Made by a program: the position numbers and the translations under genes | NCBI GenBank assembly: GCA_964019165.1 | Contig: OZ025273.1 | Location: 1,570,501-1,634,500, forward strand | Length of the DNA: 64,000 nt | Source of the DNA: Mastigias papua | Lineage: Eukaryota; Cnidaria; Scyphozoa; Rhizostomeae; Mastigiidae | Reading direction: 5' to 3' | The notes under the pieces: model-generated | Seen by the model: the letters and a program-made list of their open reading frames with translations, nothing else | Databases searched by the model: none | Told to the model about the DNA's origin: nothing | Part shown: in pieces, positions 53,056 through 64,000 of the stretch | Layout of the letters: the number at the start of each line of letters is the position of its first letter | Numbering within the stretch: position 1 is the stretch's first letter

Positions 53056-55430
53056 TTTTTCGTCAACAATCGTTCACTTTCATCACTTTTCACTCTGCAA
53101 TCAAACTCAATCACTGTCACTTTTGGTCATTTGTCGGCAAAAATACCAAGGTTATAGCCTTACTTTTTGGAGAAACAATCGCTCATTTTCATCACTTTTC
53201 AATCTGCAATCAAAATCAATCAATTTCAATTTTGGTCATTTTTCGGCAAACTACCAAGGTTATAGCCTTAGCTTTTGGCCAACAATCGTTCATTTTCATC
53301 ACTTTTCAATCTGCAATTAAAATCAATCAATTTCAAGTGTGTTCATGTTTTGGCAAACTAGCAAGGTTATAGCCTTACGTTTTGGCCACAAATCGCTCAT
53401 TTTCATCACTTTTCAATCTGCAATCACAGTCAATCAATGTCAATTTTGGTCACTTATCGGCAAAAATACCAAGGTTATAGCCTTACTTTTTGGCCAAACA
53501 TCGCTCATTTTCATCACCTTTCAATCTGCAATCAAAATCAATCGATTTCAAGTTTGGTCATTTTTCGGCAAACTACCAAGATTATAGCCTTACTTTTTGG
53601 CCAACAATCGTTCATTTTCATCACTTTTCAATCTGCAATCAAAATGAATCACTGTCACCTTTCGTCATTTTTCGGCAAAAATACCACGGTTATAGCCTTA
53701 CTTTTTGGCCAAAAATCGCTCATTTTCATCACTTTTCAATCTGCAGTCACACTCAATCAATTTCAAATTTGGTCATTGTACGTCAAAATACCAAGGCTAT
53801 AGCCTTACTTTTTGGCCAAAAGTCGCTCATTTTCATCACTTTTCAATCTGCAATCAAAATCAATCACTGTCACTTTTGGTCATTTGTCGGGAAACATACC
53901 AAGGTTATAGCCTTACTTTGTGGTCAACAATCGCTCATTTTGATCACTTTTCAATCTGAACTCAAATTCAAAACCTGTCACTTCTGGTCATTTAACGGCA
54001 AAACTACCAAGTTTATAACCTTACTATTTGGCCAAAAAGCGCTCAATTTCATCACTTTTCAATCTGCAATCAAAATCAATCACTTTCACATTTGGTCATT
54101 TTACGGCAAAATACCAAGGCTATACCCTTACGTTTTGGCCAAACATCGCTCATTTTCATCACTTTTCAATCTGCAATCAAACTCAATCACTGTCACTTTT
54201 GTTCATTTGTCGGCAAAAATACCAAGGTTATAGCCTTACTTTTTGGCCAAAAATCGCTCATTTTCATCACTTTTCAATCTGCAGTAACACTCAATCAATT
54301 TCAAATTTGGTCATTTTACGGCAAAATACCAAGGCTATAGCCTTACTTTTTCGTCAACAATCGTTCACTTTCATCACTTTTCACTCTGCAATCAAACTCA
54401 ATCACTGTCACTTTTGGTCATTTGTCGGCAAAAATACCAAGGTTATAGCCTTACTTTTTGGAGAAACAATCGCTCATTTTCATCACTTTTCAATCTGCAA
54501 TCAAAATCAATCAATTTCAATTTTGGTCATTTTTCGGCAAACTACCAAGGTTATAGCCTTAGCTTTTGGCCAACAATCGTTCATTTTCATCACTTTTCAA
54601 TCTGCAATTAAAATCAATCAATTTCAAGTTTGTTCATGTTTTGGCAAACTAGCAAGGTTATAGCCTTACGTTTTGGCCACAAATCGCTCATTTTCATCAC
54701 TTTTCAATCTGCAATCACAGTCAATCAATGTCAATTTTGGTCACTTATCGGCAAAAATACCAAGGTTATAGCCTTACTTTTTGGCCAAACATCGCTCATT
54801 TTCATCACCTTTCAATCTGCAATCAAAATCAATCGATTTCAAGTTTGGTCATTTTTCGGCAAACTACCAAGATTATAGCCTTACTTTTTGGCCAACAATC
54901 GTTCATTTTCATCACTTTTCAATCTGCAATCAAAATGAATCACTGTCACCTTTCGTCATTTTTCGGCAAAAATACCACGGTTATAGCCTTACTTTTTGGC
55001 CAAAAATCGCTCATTTTCATCACTTTTCAATCTGCAGTCACACTCAATCAATTTCAAATTTGGTCATTGTACGTCAAAATACCAAGGCTATAGCCTTACT
55101 TTTTGGCCAAAAGTCGCTCATTTTCATCACTTTTCAATCTGCAATCAAAATCAATCACTGTCACTTTTGGTCATTTGTCGGGAAACATACCAAGGTTATA
55201 GCCTTACTTTGTGGTCAACAATCGCTCATTTTGATCACTTTTCAATCTGAACTCAAATTCAAAACCTGTCACTTCTGGTCATTTAACGGCAAAACTACCA
55301 AGTTTATAACCTTACTATTTGGCCAAAAAGCGCTCAATTTCATCACTTTTCAATCTGCAATCAAAATCAATCACTTTCACATTTGGTCATTTTACGGCAA
55401 AATACCAAGGCTATACCCTTACGTTTTGGC
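52849..55430. repeat. Higher-order tandem duplication, 1291-bp period (12 monomers)
   Basis: 52849-54139 and 54140-55430 are nearly identical, including rare variants such as tttttcgtcaacaatcg, ttttggagaaacaatcg and a gaactcaaattcaaaacctg monomer. One of the few differences is caagtgtgttcatg at 53335 against caagtttgttcatg at 54626. Confidence 0.95.
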
Positions 55431-56899
55431 CAAACATCGCTCATTTTCATCACTTTTCAATCTGCAATCAAAATCAATCACTGTCACTTTTGGTCATTTG
55501 TCGGCAAACTACCAATGTTATAGCCTTACTTTATGGCCAAACGTCGCTCATTTTCATCACTTTTCAATCTGCAGTCACACTCAATCAATTTCAATTTTGG
55601 TCATTTTACGGCAAAAATACCAAGGTTATAGCCTTACTATTTGGCCAAACATCGCTCATTTTCATCACTTTTGAATCGGCAATCAAAATCAATCGATTTC
55701 AAGTTTGTTCATTTTTCGGCAAACTACCAAGTTTATAGCCTTACTTTTTGGCCAACAATCGTTCATTTTCATCACTTTTCAATCTGCAATCAAAATGAAT
55801 CACTGTCACCTTTGGTCATTTTTCGGCAAAAATACCAAGGTTATAGCCTTACTTTTTGGCCAAAAATCGCTCATTTTCATCACTTTTCAATCTGCAGTCA
55901 CACTCAATCAATTTCAAATTTGGTCATTGTACGTCAAAATACCAAGGCTATAGCCTTACTTTTTGGCCAAACATCGCTCATTTTCATCACTTTTCAATCT
56001 GCAATCAAAATCAATCACTGTCACTTTTGGTCATTTGTCGATAAACATACCAAGGTTATAGCCTTACTATTTGGCCAAAAATCGCTCATTTTGATCACTT
56101 TTCAATCTGAACTCAAATTCAAAACCTGTCACTTCTGGTCATTTAACGGCAAAACTACCAAGTTTATAACCTTACTATTTGGCCAAAAAGCGCTCATTTT
56201 CATCACTTTTCAATATGCAATCAAAATCAATCACTGTCACTTTTGGTCATTTGTCGGGAAACATACCAAGGTTATAGCCTTACTTTTTGGCCAAACATCG
56301 CTCATTTTCATCACTTTTCAATCTGCAATCACACTCAATCAATTTCAAATTTGGTCATTTCTCGGCAAAATACCAAGGTTATAGCCTTACTTTTTGGCCA
56401 AAAATCGTTCATTTTCATCACTTTTCAATCTGCAGTCACACTCAATCAATTTCAATTGTGGTCATTTTACGGCAAAATACCAAGGTTATAGCCTTACTAT
56501 TTGGCCAAAAATCGCTCATGTTCATCACTTTTCAATCTGCAATCAAAATCAATCACTTTCAAATTTGGTCATTTTACGGCAAAATACCAAGGCTATACCC
56601 TTACGTTTTGGCCAAACATCGCTCATTTTCATCACTTTTCAATCTGCAATCAAAATCAATCGATTTCAAGTTTGGTCATTTTTCGGCAAACTACCAAGAT
56701 TATAGCCTTACTTTTTGGCCAACAATCGTTCATTTTCATCACTTTTCAATCTGCAATCAAAATGAATCACTGTCACCTTTCGTCATTTTTCGGCAAAAAT
56801 ACCACGGTTATAGCCTTACTTTTTGGCCAAAAATCGCTCACTTTCATCACTTTTCAATCTGCAGTCACACTCAATCAATTTCAAATTTGGTCATTGTAC

Positions 56900-59800
56900 G
56901 TCAAAATACCAAGGCTATAGCCTTACTTTTTGGCCAAAAGTCGCTCATTTTCATCACTTTTCAATCTGCAATCAAAATCAATCACTGTCACCTTTGGTCA
57001 TTTTTCGGCAAAAATACCAAGGTTATAGCCTTACTTTTTCGCCAAAAATCGCTGATTTTCATCACTTTTCAATCTGCAATCAAAATCAATCACTTTCAAA
57101 TTTGGTCATTTTACGGCAAAATACCAAGGCTATACCCTTACTTTTTGGCCAAACATCGCTCAATTTCATCACTTTTCAATCTGCAATCAAAATCAATCAC
57201 TGTCACGTTTGGTCTTTTTTCGGCAAACTACCAAGGCCATAGCCTTACTTTTTGGCCAAACATCGCTCATTTTCATCACTTTTCAATCTGCAATCAAAAT
57301 CAATCACTTTCAAATTTGGTCATTTTACGGCAAAATACCAAGGCTATAGCCTTACTTTTTGGCCAAACATCGCTCATTTTCATCACTTTTCAATCTGCAA
57401 TCAAGATCAATCACTTTCAAATTTGGTCATTTTACGGCAAACTACCAAGGCTATACCCTTACTTTTTGGCCAAACATCGCTCATTTTGATCACTTTTCAA
57501 TCTGCAATCAAAATCAATCACTGTCACTTTTGGTCATTTGTCGGCAAACTACCAATGTTATAGCCGTACTTTTTGGCCAAACGTCGCTCATTTTCATCAC
57601 TTTTCAATCTGCAATCAAACTCAATCAATTTCAAATTTGGTCAGTTTACGGCAAAATACCAATGTTATAGCCTTACTTTTTGGCCAACAATCGCTCATTT
57701 TCATCACTTTTCAATCTGCAATCAAAATCAATCACTGTCACTTTTGGTCATTTGTCGGGAAACATACCAAGGTTATAGCCTTACTTTTTGGCCAACAATC
57801 GTTCATTTTCATCACTTTTCAATCTGCACTCACACTCAATCAATTTCAATTTTGGTCATTTCACGGCAAAATACCAAGGCTATAGCCTTACTTTTTGGCC
57901 AAAAATCGTTCATTTTCATCACTTTTCAATCTGCAATCAAAATCAATCACTGTCACCTTTGGTCATTTTTCGGCAAACTACCAATGTTATAGCCGTACTT
58001 TTTGGCCAAACGTCGCTCATTTTCATCACTTTTCAATCTGCAATCAAACTCAATCAATTTCAAATTTGGTCAGTTTACGGCAAAATACCAATGTTATAGC
58101 CTTACTTTTTGGCCAACAATCGCTCATTTTCATCACTTTTCAATCTGCAATCAAAATCAATCACTGTCACTTTTGGTCATTTGTCGGGAAACATACCAAG
58201 GTTATAGCCTTACTTTTTGGCCAACAATCGTTCATTTTCATCACTTTTCAATCTGCACTCACACTCAATCAATTTCAATTTTGGTCATTTCACGGCAAAA
58301 TACCAAGGCTATAGCCTTACTTTTTGGCCAAAAATCGTTCATTTTCATCACTTTTCAATCTGCAATCAAAATCAATCACTGTCACCTTTGGTCATTTTTC
58401 GGCAAAAATACCAAGGTTATAGCCTTACTTTTTCGCCAAAAATCGCTGATTTTCATCACTTTTCAATCTGCAATCAAAATCAATCACTTTCAAATTTGGT
58501 CATTTTACGGCAAAATACCAAGGCTATACCCTTACTTTTTGGCCAAACATCGCTCAATTTCATCACTTTTCAATCTGCAATCAAAATCACTCACTGTCAC
58601 GTTTGGTCTTTTTTCGGCAAACTACCAAGGCCATAGCCTTACTTTTTGGCCAAACATCGCTCATTTTCATCACTTTTCAATCTGCAATCAAAATCAATCA
58701 CTTTCAAATTTGGTCATTTTACGGCAAAATACCAAGGCTATAGCCTTACTTTTTGGCCAAACATCGCTCATTTTCATCACTTTTCAATCTGCAATCAAAA
58801 TCAATCACTTTCAAATTTGGTCATTTTACGGCAAAATACCAAGGCTATACCCTTACTTTTTGGCCAAACATCGCTCATTTTGATCACTTTTCAATCTGCA
58901 ATCAAAATCAATCACTGTCACTTTTGGTCATTTGTCGGCAAACTACCAATGTTATAGCCGTACTTTTTGGCCAAACGTCGCTCATTTTCATCACTTTTCA
59001 ATCTGCAATCAAACTCAATCAATTTCAAATTTGGTCAGTTTACGGCAAAATACCAATGTTATAGCCTTACTTTTTGGCCAACAATCGCTCATTTTCATCA
59101 CTTTTCAATCTGCAATCAAAATCAATCACTGTCACTTTTGGTCATTTGTCGGGAAACATACCAAGGTTATAGCCTTACTTTTTGGCCAACAATCGTTCAT
59201 TTTCATCACTTTTCAATCTGCACTCACACTCAATCAATTTCAATTTTGGTCATTTTACGGCAAAATACCAAGGCTATAGCCTTACTTTTTGGCCAAAAAT
59301 CGTTCATTTTCATCACTTTTCAATCTGCAGTCACACTCAATCAATTTCAATTTTGGTCATTTCTTGGCAAAAATACCAAGGTTATTGCCTTACTTTTTGG
59401 CCAAAAATCGCTCATTTTCATCACTTTTCAATCTGCAATCAAAATCAATCACTTTCAAATTTGGTCATTTTACGGCAAAATACCAAGGCTATACCCTTAC
59501 TTTTTGGCCAAACATCGCTCATTTTCATCACTTTTCAATCTGCAATCAAAATCAATCACTGTCACTTTTGGTCTTTTTTCGGCAAACTACCAAGGCCATA
59601 GCCTTACTTTTTGGCCAAACATCGCTCATTTTCATCACTTTTCAGTCTGCAATCAAAATCAATCACTTTCAAATTTGGTCATTTTACGGCAAAATACCAA
59701 GGCTATAGCCTTACTTTTTGGCCAAACATCGCTCATTTTCATCACTTTTCAATCTGCAATCAAAATCAATCACTTTCAAATTTGGTCATTTTACGGCAAA

Positions 59801-62800
59801 ATACCAAGGCTATACCCTTACTTTTTGGCCAAACATCGCTCATTTTCATCACTTTTCAATCTGCAATCAAAATCAATCAATTTCAATCTTGGTCATTTCT
59901 CTGCAAACTACCAAGGTTATAGCCTTACTTTTTGGCCACAAATCGCTCATTTTCATCACTTTTCAATCTGCAATCAAAATCAATCTATTTCAATTTTGGT
60001 CATTTCTCGGCAAAATACCAAGGTTATAGCCTTACTATTTGGCCAAAAGTCGCTCATTGTCATCACTTGTCAATCTGCAATCAAAATCAATCACTTTCAA
60101 ATTTGGTCATTTTACGGCAAAATACCAAGGCTATAGCCTTACTTTTTGGCCAACAATCGCTCATTTTCATCACTTTTCAATCTGCAATCAAAATCAATCA
60201 TTGTCACTTTTGGTCATTTGTCGGGAAACATACCAAGGTTATAGCCTTACTTTTTGGCCAAAAATCGTTCATTTTCATCACTTTTCACTCTGCAGTCACA
60301 CTCAATCAATTTCAAATTTGGTCATTGTACGTCAAAATACCAAGGCTATAGCCTTACTTTTTGGCCAAACATCGCTCATTTTCATCACTTTTCAATCTGC
60401 AATCAAAATCAATCACTGTCACTTTTGGTCATTTGTCGATAAACATACCAAGGTTATAGCCTTACTATTTGGCCAAAAATCGCTCATTTTGATCACTTTT
60501 CAATCTGAACTCAAATTCAAAACCTGTCACTTCTGGTCATTTAACGGCAAAACTACCAAGTTTATAACCTTACTATTTGGCCAAAAAGCGCTCATTTTCA
60601 TCACTTTTCAATATGCAATCAAAATCAATCACTGTCACTTTTGGTCATTTGTCGGGAAACATACCAAGGTTATAGCCTTACTTTTTGGCCAAACATCGCT
60701 CATTTTCATCACTTTTCAATCTGCAATCACACTCAATCAATTTCAAATTTGGTCATTTCTCGGCAAAATACCAAGGTTATAGCCTTACTTTTTGGCCAAA
60801 AATCGTTCATTTTCATCACTTTTCAATCTGCAGTCACACTCAATCAATTTCAATTGTGGTCATTTTACGGCAAAATACCAAGGCTATACCCTTACTTTTT
60901 GGCCAAACATCGCTCAATTTCATCACTTTTCAATCTGCAATCAAAATCAATCACTGTCACGTTTGGTCTTTTTTCGGCAAACTACCAAGGCCATAGCCTT
61001 ACTTTTTGGCCAAACATCGCTCATTTTCATCACTTTTCAATCTGCAATCAAAATCAATCACTTTCAAATTTGGTCATTTTACGGCAAAATACCAAGGCTA
61101 TAGCCTTACTTTTTGGCCAAACATCGCTCATTTTCATCACTTTTCAATCTGCAATCAAGATCAATCACTTTCAAATTTGGTCATTTTACGGCAAACTACC
61201 AAGGCTATACCCTTACTTTTTGGCCAAACATCGCTCATTTTGATCACTTTTCAATCTGCAATCAAAATCAATCACTGTCACTTTTGGTCATTTGTCGGCA
61301 AACTACCAATGTTATAGCCGTACTTTTTGGCCAAACGTCGCTCATTTTCATCACTTTTCAATCTGCAATCAAACTCAATCAATTTCAAATTTGGTCAGTT
61401 TACGGCAAAATACCAATGTTATAGCCTTACTTTTTGGCCAACAATCGCTCATTTTCATCACTTTTCAATCTGCAATCAAAATCAATCACTGTCACTTTTG
61501 GTCATTTGTCGGGAAACATACCAAGGTTATAGCCTTACTTTTTGGCCAACAATCGTTCATTTTCATCACTTTTCAATCTGCACTCACACTCAATCAATTT
61601 CAATTTTGGTCATTTCACGGCAAAATACCAAGGCTATAGCCTTACTTTTTGGCCAAAAATCGTTCATTTTCATCACTTTTCAATCTGCAATCAAAATCAA
61701 TCACTGTCACCTTTGGTCATTTTTCGGCAAAAATACCAAGGTTATAGCCTTACTTTTTCGCCAAAAATCGCTGATTTTCATCACTTTTCAATCTGCAATC
61801 AAAATCAATCACTTTCAAATTTGGTCATTTTACGGCAAAATACCAAGGCTATACCCTTACTTTTTGGCCAAACATCGCTCAATTTCATCACTTTTCAATC
61901 TGCAATCAAAATCACTCACTGTCACGTTTGGTCTTTTTTCGGCAAACTACCAAGGCCATAGCCTTACTTTTTGGCCAAACATCGCTCATTTTCATCACTT
62001 TTCAATCTGCAATCAAAATCAATCACTTTCAAATTTGGTCATTTTACGGCAAAATACCAAGGCTATAGCCTTACTTTTTGGCCAAACATCGCTCATTTTC
62101 ATCACTTTTCAATCTGCAATCAAAATCAATCACTTTCAAATTTGGTCATTTTACGGCAAAATACCAAGGCTATACCCTTACTTTTTGGCCAAACATCGCT
62201 CATTTTCATCACTTTTCAATCTGCAATCAAAATCAATCACTGTCACTTTTGGTCATTTGTCGGCAAACTACCAATGTTATAGCCGTACTTTTTGGCCAAA
62301 CGTCGCTCATTTTCATCACTTTTCAATCTGCAATCAAACTCAATCAATTTCAAATTTGGTCAGTTTACGGCAAAATACCAATGTTATAGCCTTACTTTTT
62401 GGCCAACAATCGCTCATTTTCATCACTTTTCAATCTGCAATCAAAATCAATCACTGTCACTTTTGGTCATTTGTCGGGAAACATACCAAGGTTATAGCCT
62501 TACTTTTTGGCCAACAATCGTTCATTTTCATCACTTTTCAATCTGCACTCACACTCAATCAATTTCAATTTTGGTCATTTTACGGCAAAATACCAAGGCT
62601 ATAGCCTTACTTTTTGGCCAAAAATCGTTCATTTTCATCACTTTTCAATCTGCAGTCACACTCAATCAATTTCAATTTTGGTCATTTCTTGGCAAAAATA
62701 CCAAGGTTATTGCCTTACTTTTTGGCCAAAAATCGCTCATTTTCATCACTTTTCAATCTGCAATCAAAATCAATCACTTTCAAATTTGGTCATTTTACGG

Positions 62801-63650
62801 CAAAATACCAAGGCTATACCCTTACTTTTTGGCCAAACATCGCTCATTTTCATCACTTTTCAATCTGCAATCAAAATCAATCACTGTCACTTTTGGTCTT
62901 TTTTCGGCAAACTACCAAGGCCATAGCCTTACTTTTTGGCCAAACATCGCTCATTTTCATCACTTTTCAGTCTGCAATCAAAATCAATCACTTTCAAATT
63001 TGGTCATTTTACGGCAAAATACCAAGGCTATAGCCTTACTTTTTGGCCAAACATCGCTCATTTTCATCACTTTTCAATCTGCAATCAAAATCAATCACTT
63101 TCAAATTTGGTCATTTTACGGCAAAATACCAAGGCTATACCCTTACTTTTTGGCCAAACATCGCTCATTTTCATCACTTTTCAATCTGCAATCAAAATCA
63201 ATCAATTTCAATCTTGGTCATTTCTCTGCAAACTACCAAGGTTATAGCCTTACTTTTTGGCCACAAATCGCTCATTTTCATCACTTTTCAATCTGCAATC
63301 AAAATCAATCTATTTCAATTTTGGTCATTTCTCGGCAAAATACCAAGGTTATAGCCTTACTATTTGGCCAAAAGTCGCTCATTGTCATCACTTGTCAATC
63401 TGCAATCAAAATCAATCACTTTCAAATTTGGTCATTTTACGGCAAAATACCAAGGCTATAGCCTTACTTTTTGGCCAACAATCGCTCATTTTCATCACTT
63501 TTCAATCTGCAATCAAAATCAATCATTGTCACTTTTGGTCATTTGTCGGGAAACATACCAAGGTTATAGCCTTACTTTTTGGCCAAAAATCGTTCATTTT
63601 CATCACTTTTCACTCTGCACTCACACTCAATCAATTTCAATTTTGGTCAT
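56900..63650. repeat. Higher-order duplication, 3325-bp period (31 monomers)
   Basis: 58002 to about 60325 recurs at 61327 to about 63650 with an offset of exactly 3325 bp. The segment before it (about 57000-57570) recurs at an offset of 3754 bp, the 429-bp difference being the four-monomer duplication present only in the first copy. A further segment at about 55860-56490 recurs at 60258-60890 (offset 4398 bp, 41 monomers). Confidence 0.9.
57538..58395. repeat. Higher-order tandem duplication, 429-bp period (4 monomers)
   Basis: A four-monomer block carrying caatgttatagccgtac and gcactcacactcaatc variants is present twice in succession. Confidence 0.88.
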
Positions 63651-64000
63651 TTTACGGCAAAATACCAAGGCTATACCCTTACTTTTTGGCCAAACATCGC
63701 TCATTTTGATCACTTTTCAATCTGCAATCAAAATCAATCACTGTCACTTTTGGTCATTTGTCGGCAAACTACCAATGTTATAGCCGTACTTTTTGGCCAA
63801 ACGTCGCTCATTTTCATCACTTTTCAATCTGCAATCAAAATCAATCAATTTCAAATTTGGTCATTTTACGGCAAAATACCAAGGCTATAGCCTTACTTTT
63901 TGGCCAACAATCGTTCACTTTCATCACTTTTCAATTTGCAATCAAAATCAATCACTGTCACCTTTGGTCATTTTTCGGCAAAAATACCAAGGTTATAGCC

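Larger units (their letters stand above)
49258..64000. repeat. Satellite array, ~107-bp monomer, continuing past the window end
   Basis: About 135 tandem monomers with a modal length of 107 bp (variants 106-108). Landmarks in each monomer are ctttttggccaaa, ctcattttcatcacttttca, tctgcaatcaaaatcaatca, ttggtcattt and aataccaaggctatagcc. Monomers from 49258 to about 50590 are strongly diverged; those to the right are much more alike. ttttggccaaaa is a perfect dyad present in most units. Long open frames occur because three monomers (321 bp) equal 107 codons and plus-strand stops are rare; they repeat one peptide and are not genes. Confidence 0.98.

Noticed and set aside
50589..64000. Dozens of overlapping plus-strand frames up to 425 codons
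   Set aside because: All translate the 107-bp satellite monomer in rotating phases; no splice, start or codon evidence distinguishes any of them.
49258..64000. CRISPR-like array
   Set aside because: Monomers are contiguous with no unique spacers, and the DNA is eukaryotic.

Overview
This is nuclear DNA of an invertebrate animal. It is AT-rich and gene-poor, with long spliceosomal introns, GT/AG splice sites and a heavy load of animal transposons. Two genes can be supported: a TRAF adaptor and a CCP-domain serine protease. The phylum cannot be fixed from sequence alone. A TRAF2/3-type MATH domain, BEL/Pao, PIF/Harbinger and hAT elements, and a 2A-bearing non-LTR retrotransposon fit a cnidarian, sponge, lophotrochozoan or non-vertebrate deuterostome.

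Layout. At 1-700 there is a dead reverse transcriptase fragment on the minus strand. From 1283 to 28494 runs a plus-strand TRAF gene whose RING end lies off the left edge. Its four visible exons are 1283-1387, 2336-2497, 26579-26659 and 27505-28494. The 24-kb intron between the second and third holds a pogo-like MITE, a decayed BEL/Pao element split by a 944-bp CATC microsatellite, a 39-bp minisatellite, several non-LTR remnants, three PIF/Harbinger-related elements (one with a transposase exon, one with a MADF exon), several MITEs, and an unclassified repeat with 8-bp target duplications. From 28.5 to 38.5 kb there is no gene I can support, only microsatellites, a 297-bp foldback, a clean hAT element with an 8-bp duplication, and a MITE with repeated ends.

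From 38569 to 41358 (possibly to 46494) lies a minus-strand trypsin-type protease with one CCP/sushi domain. Its exon phases join cleanly. At 41.8-46.3 kb, apparently in an upstream intron of that gene, sits an APE-type non-LTR retrotransposon with a 2A-like DVEKNPGP motif near its N terminus and zinc fingers at its C terminus. It carries three lesions and lies inside ATG/GAT-rich simple repeats next to a second related fragment. From 49258 to the window end is a satellite array of about 107-bp monomers with nested higher-order duplications.

How the parts relate. TRAF proteins transmit TNF-receptor/Toll-type signals and CCP-serine proteases act in extracellular proteolytic cascades. Both are typical of innate immunity, but nothing here shows co-regulation. 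Most of the rest is transposon turnover and satellite amplification.
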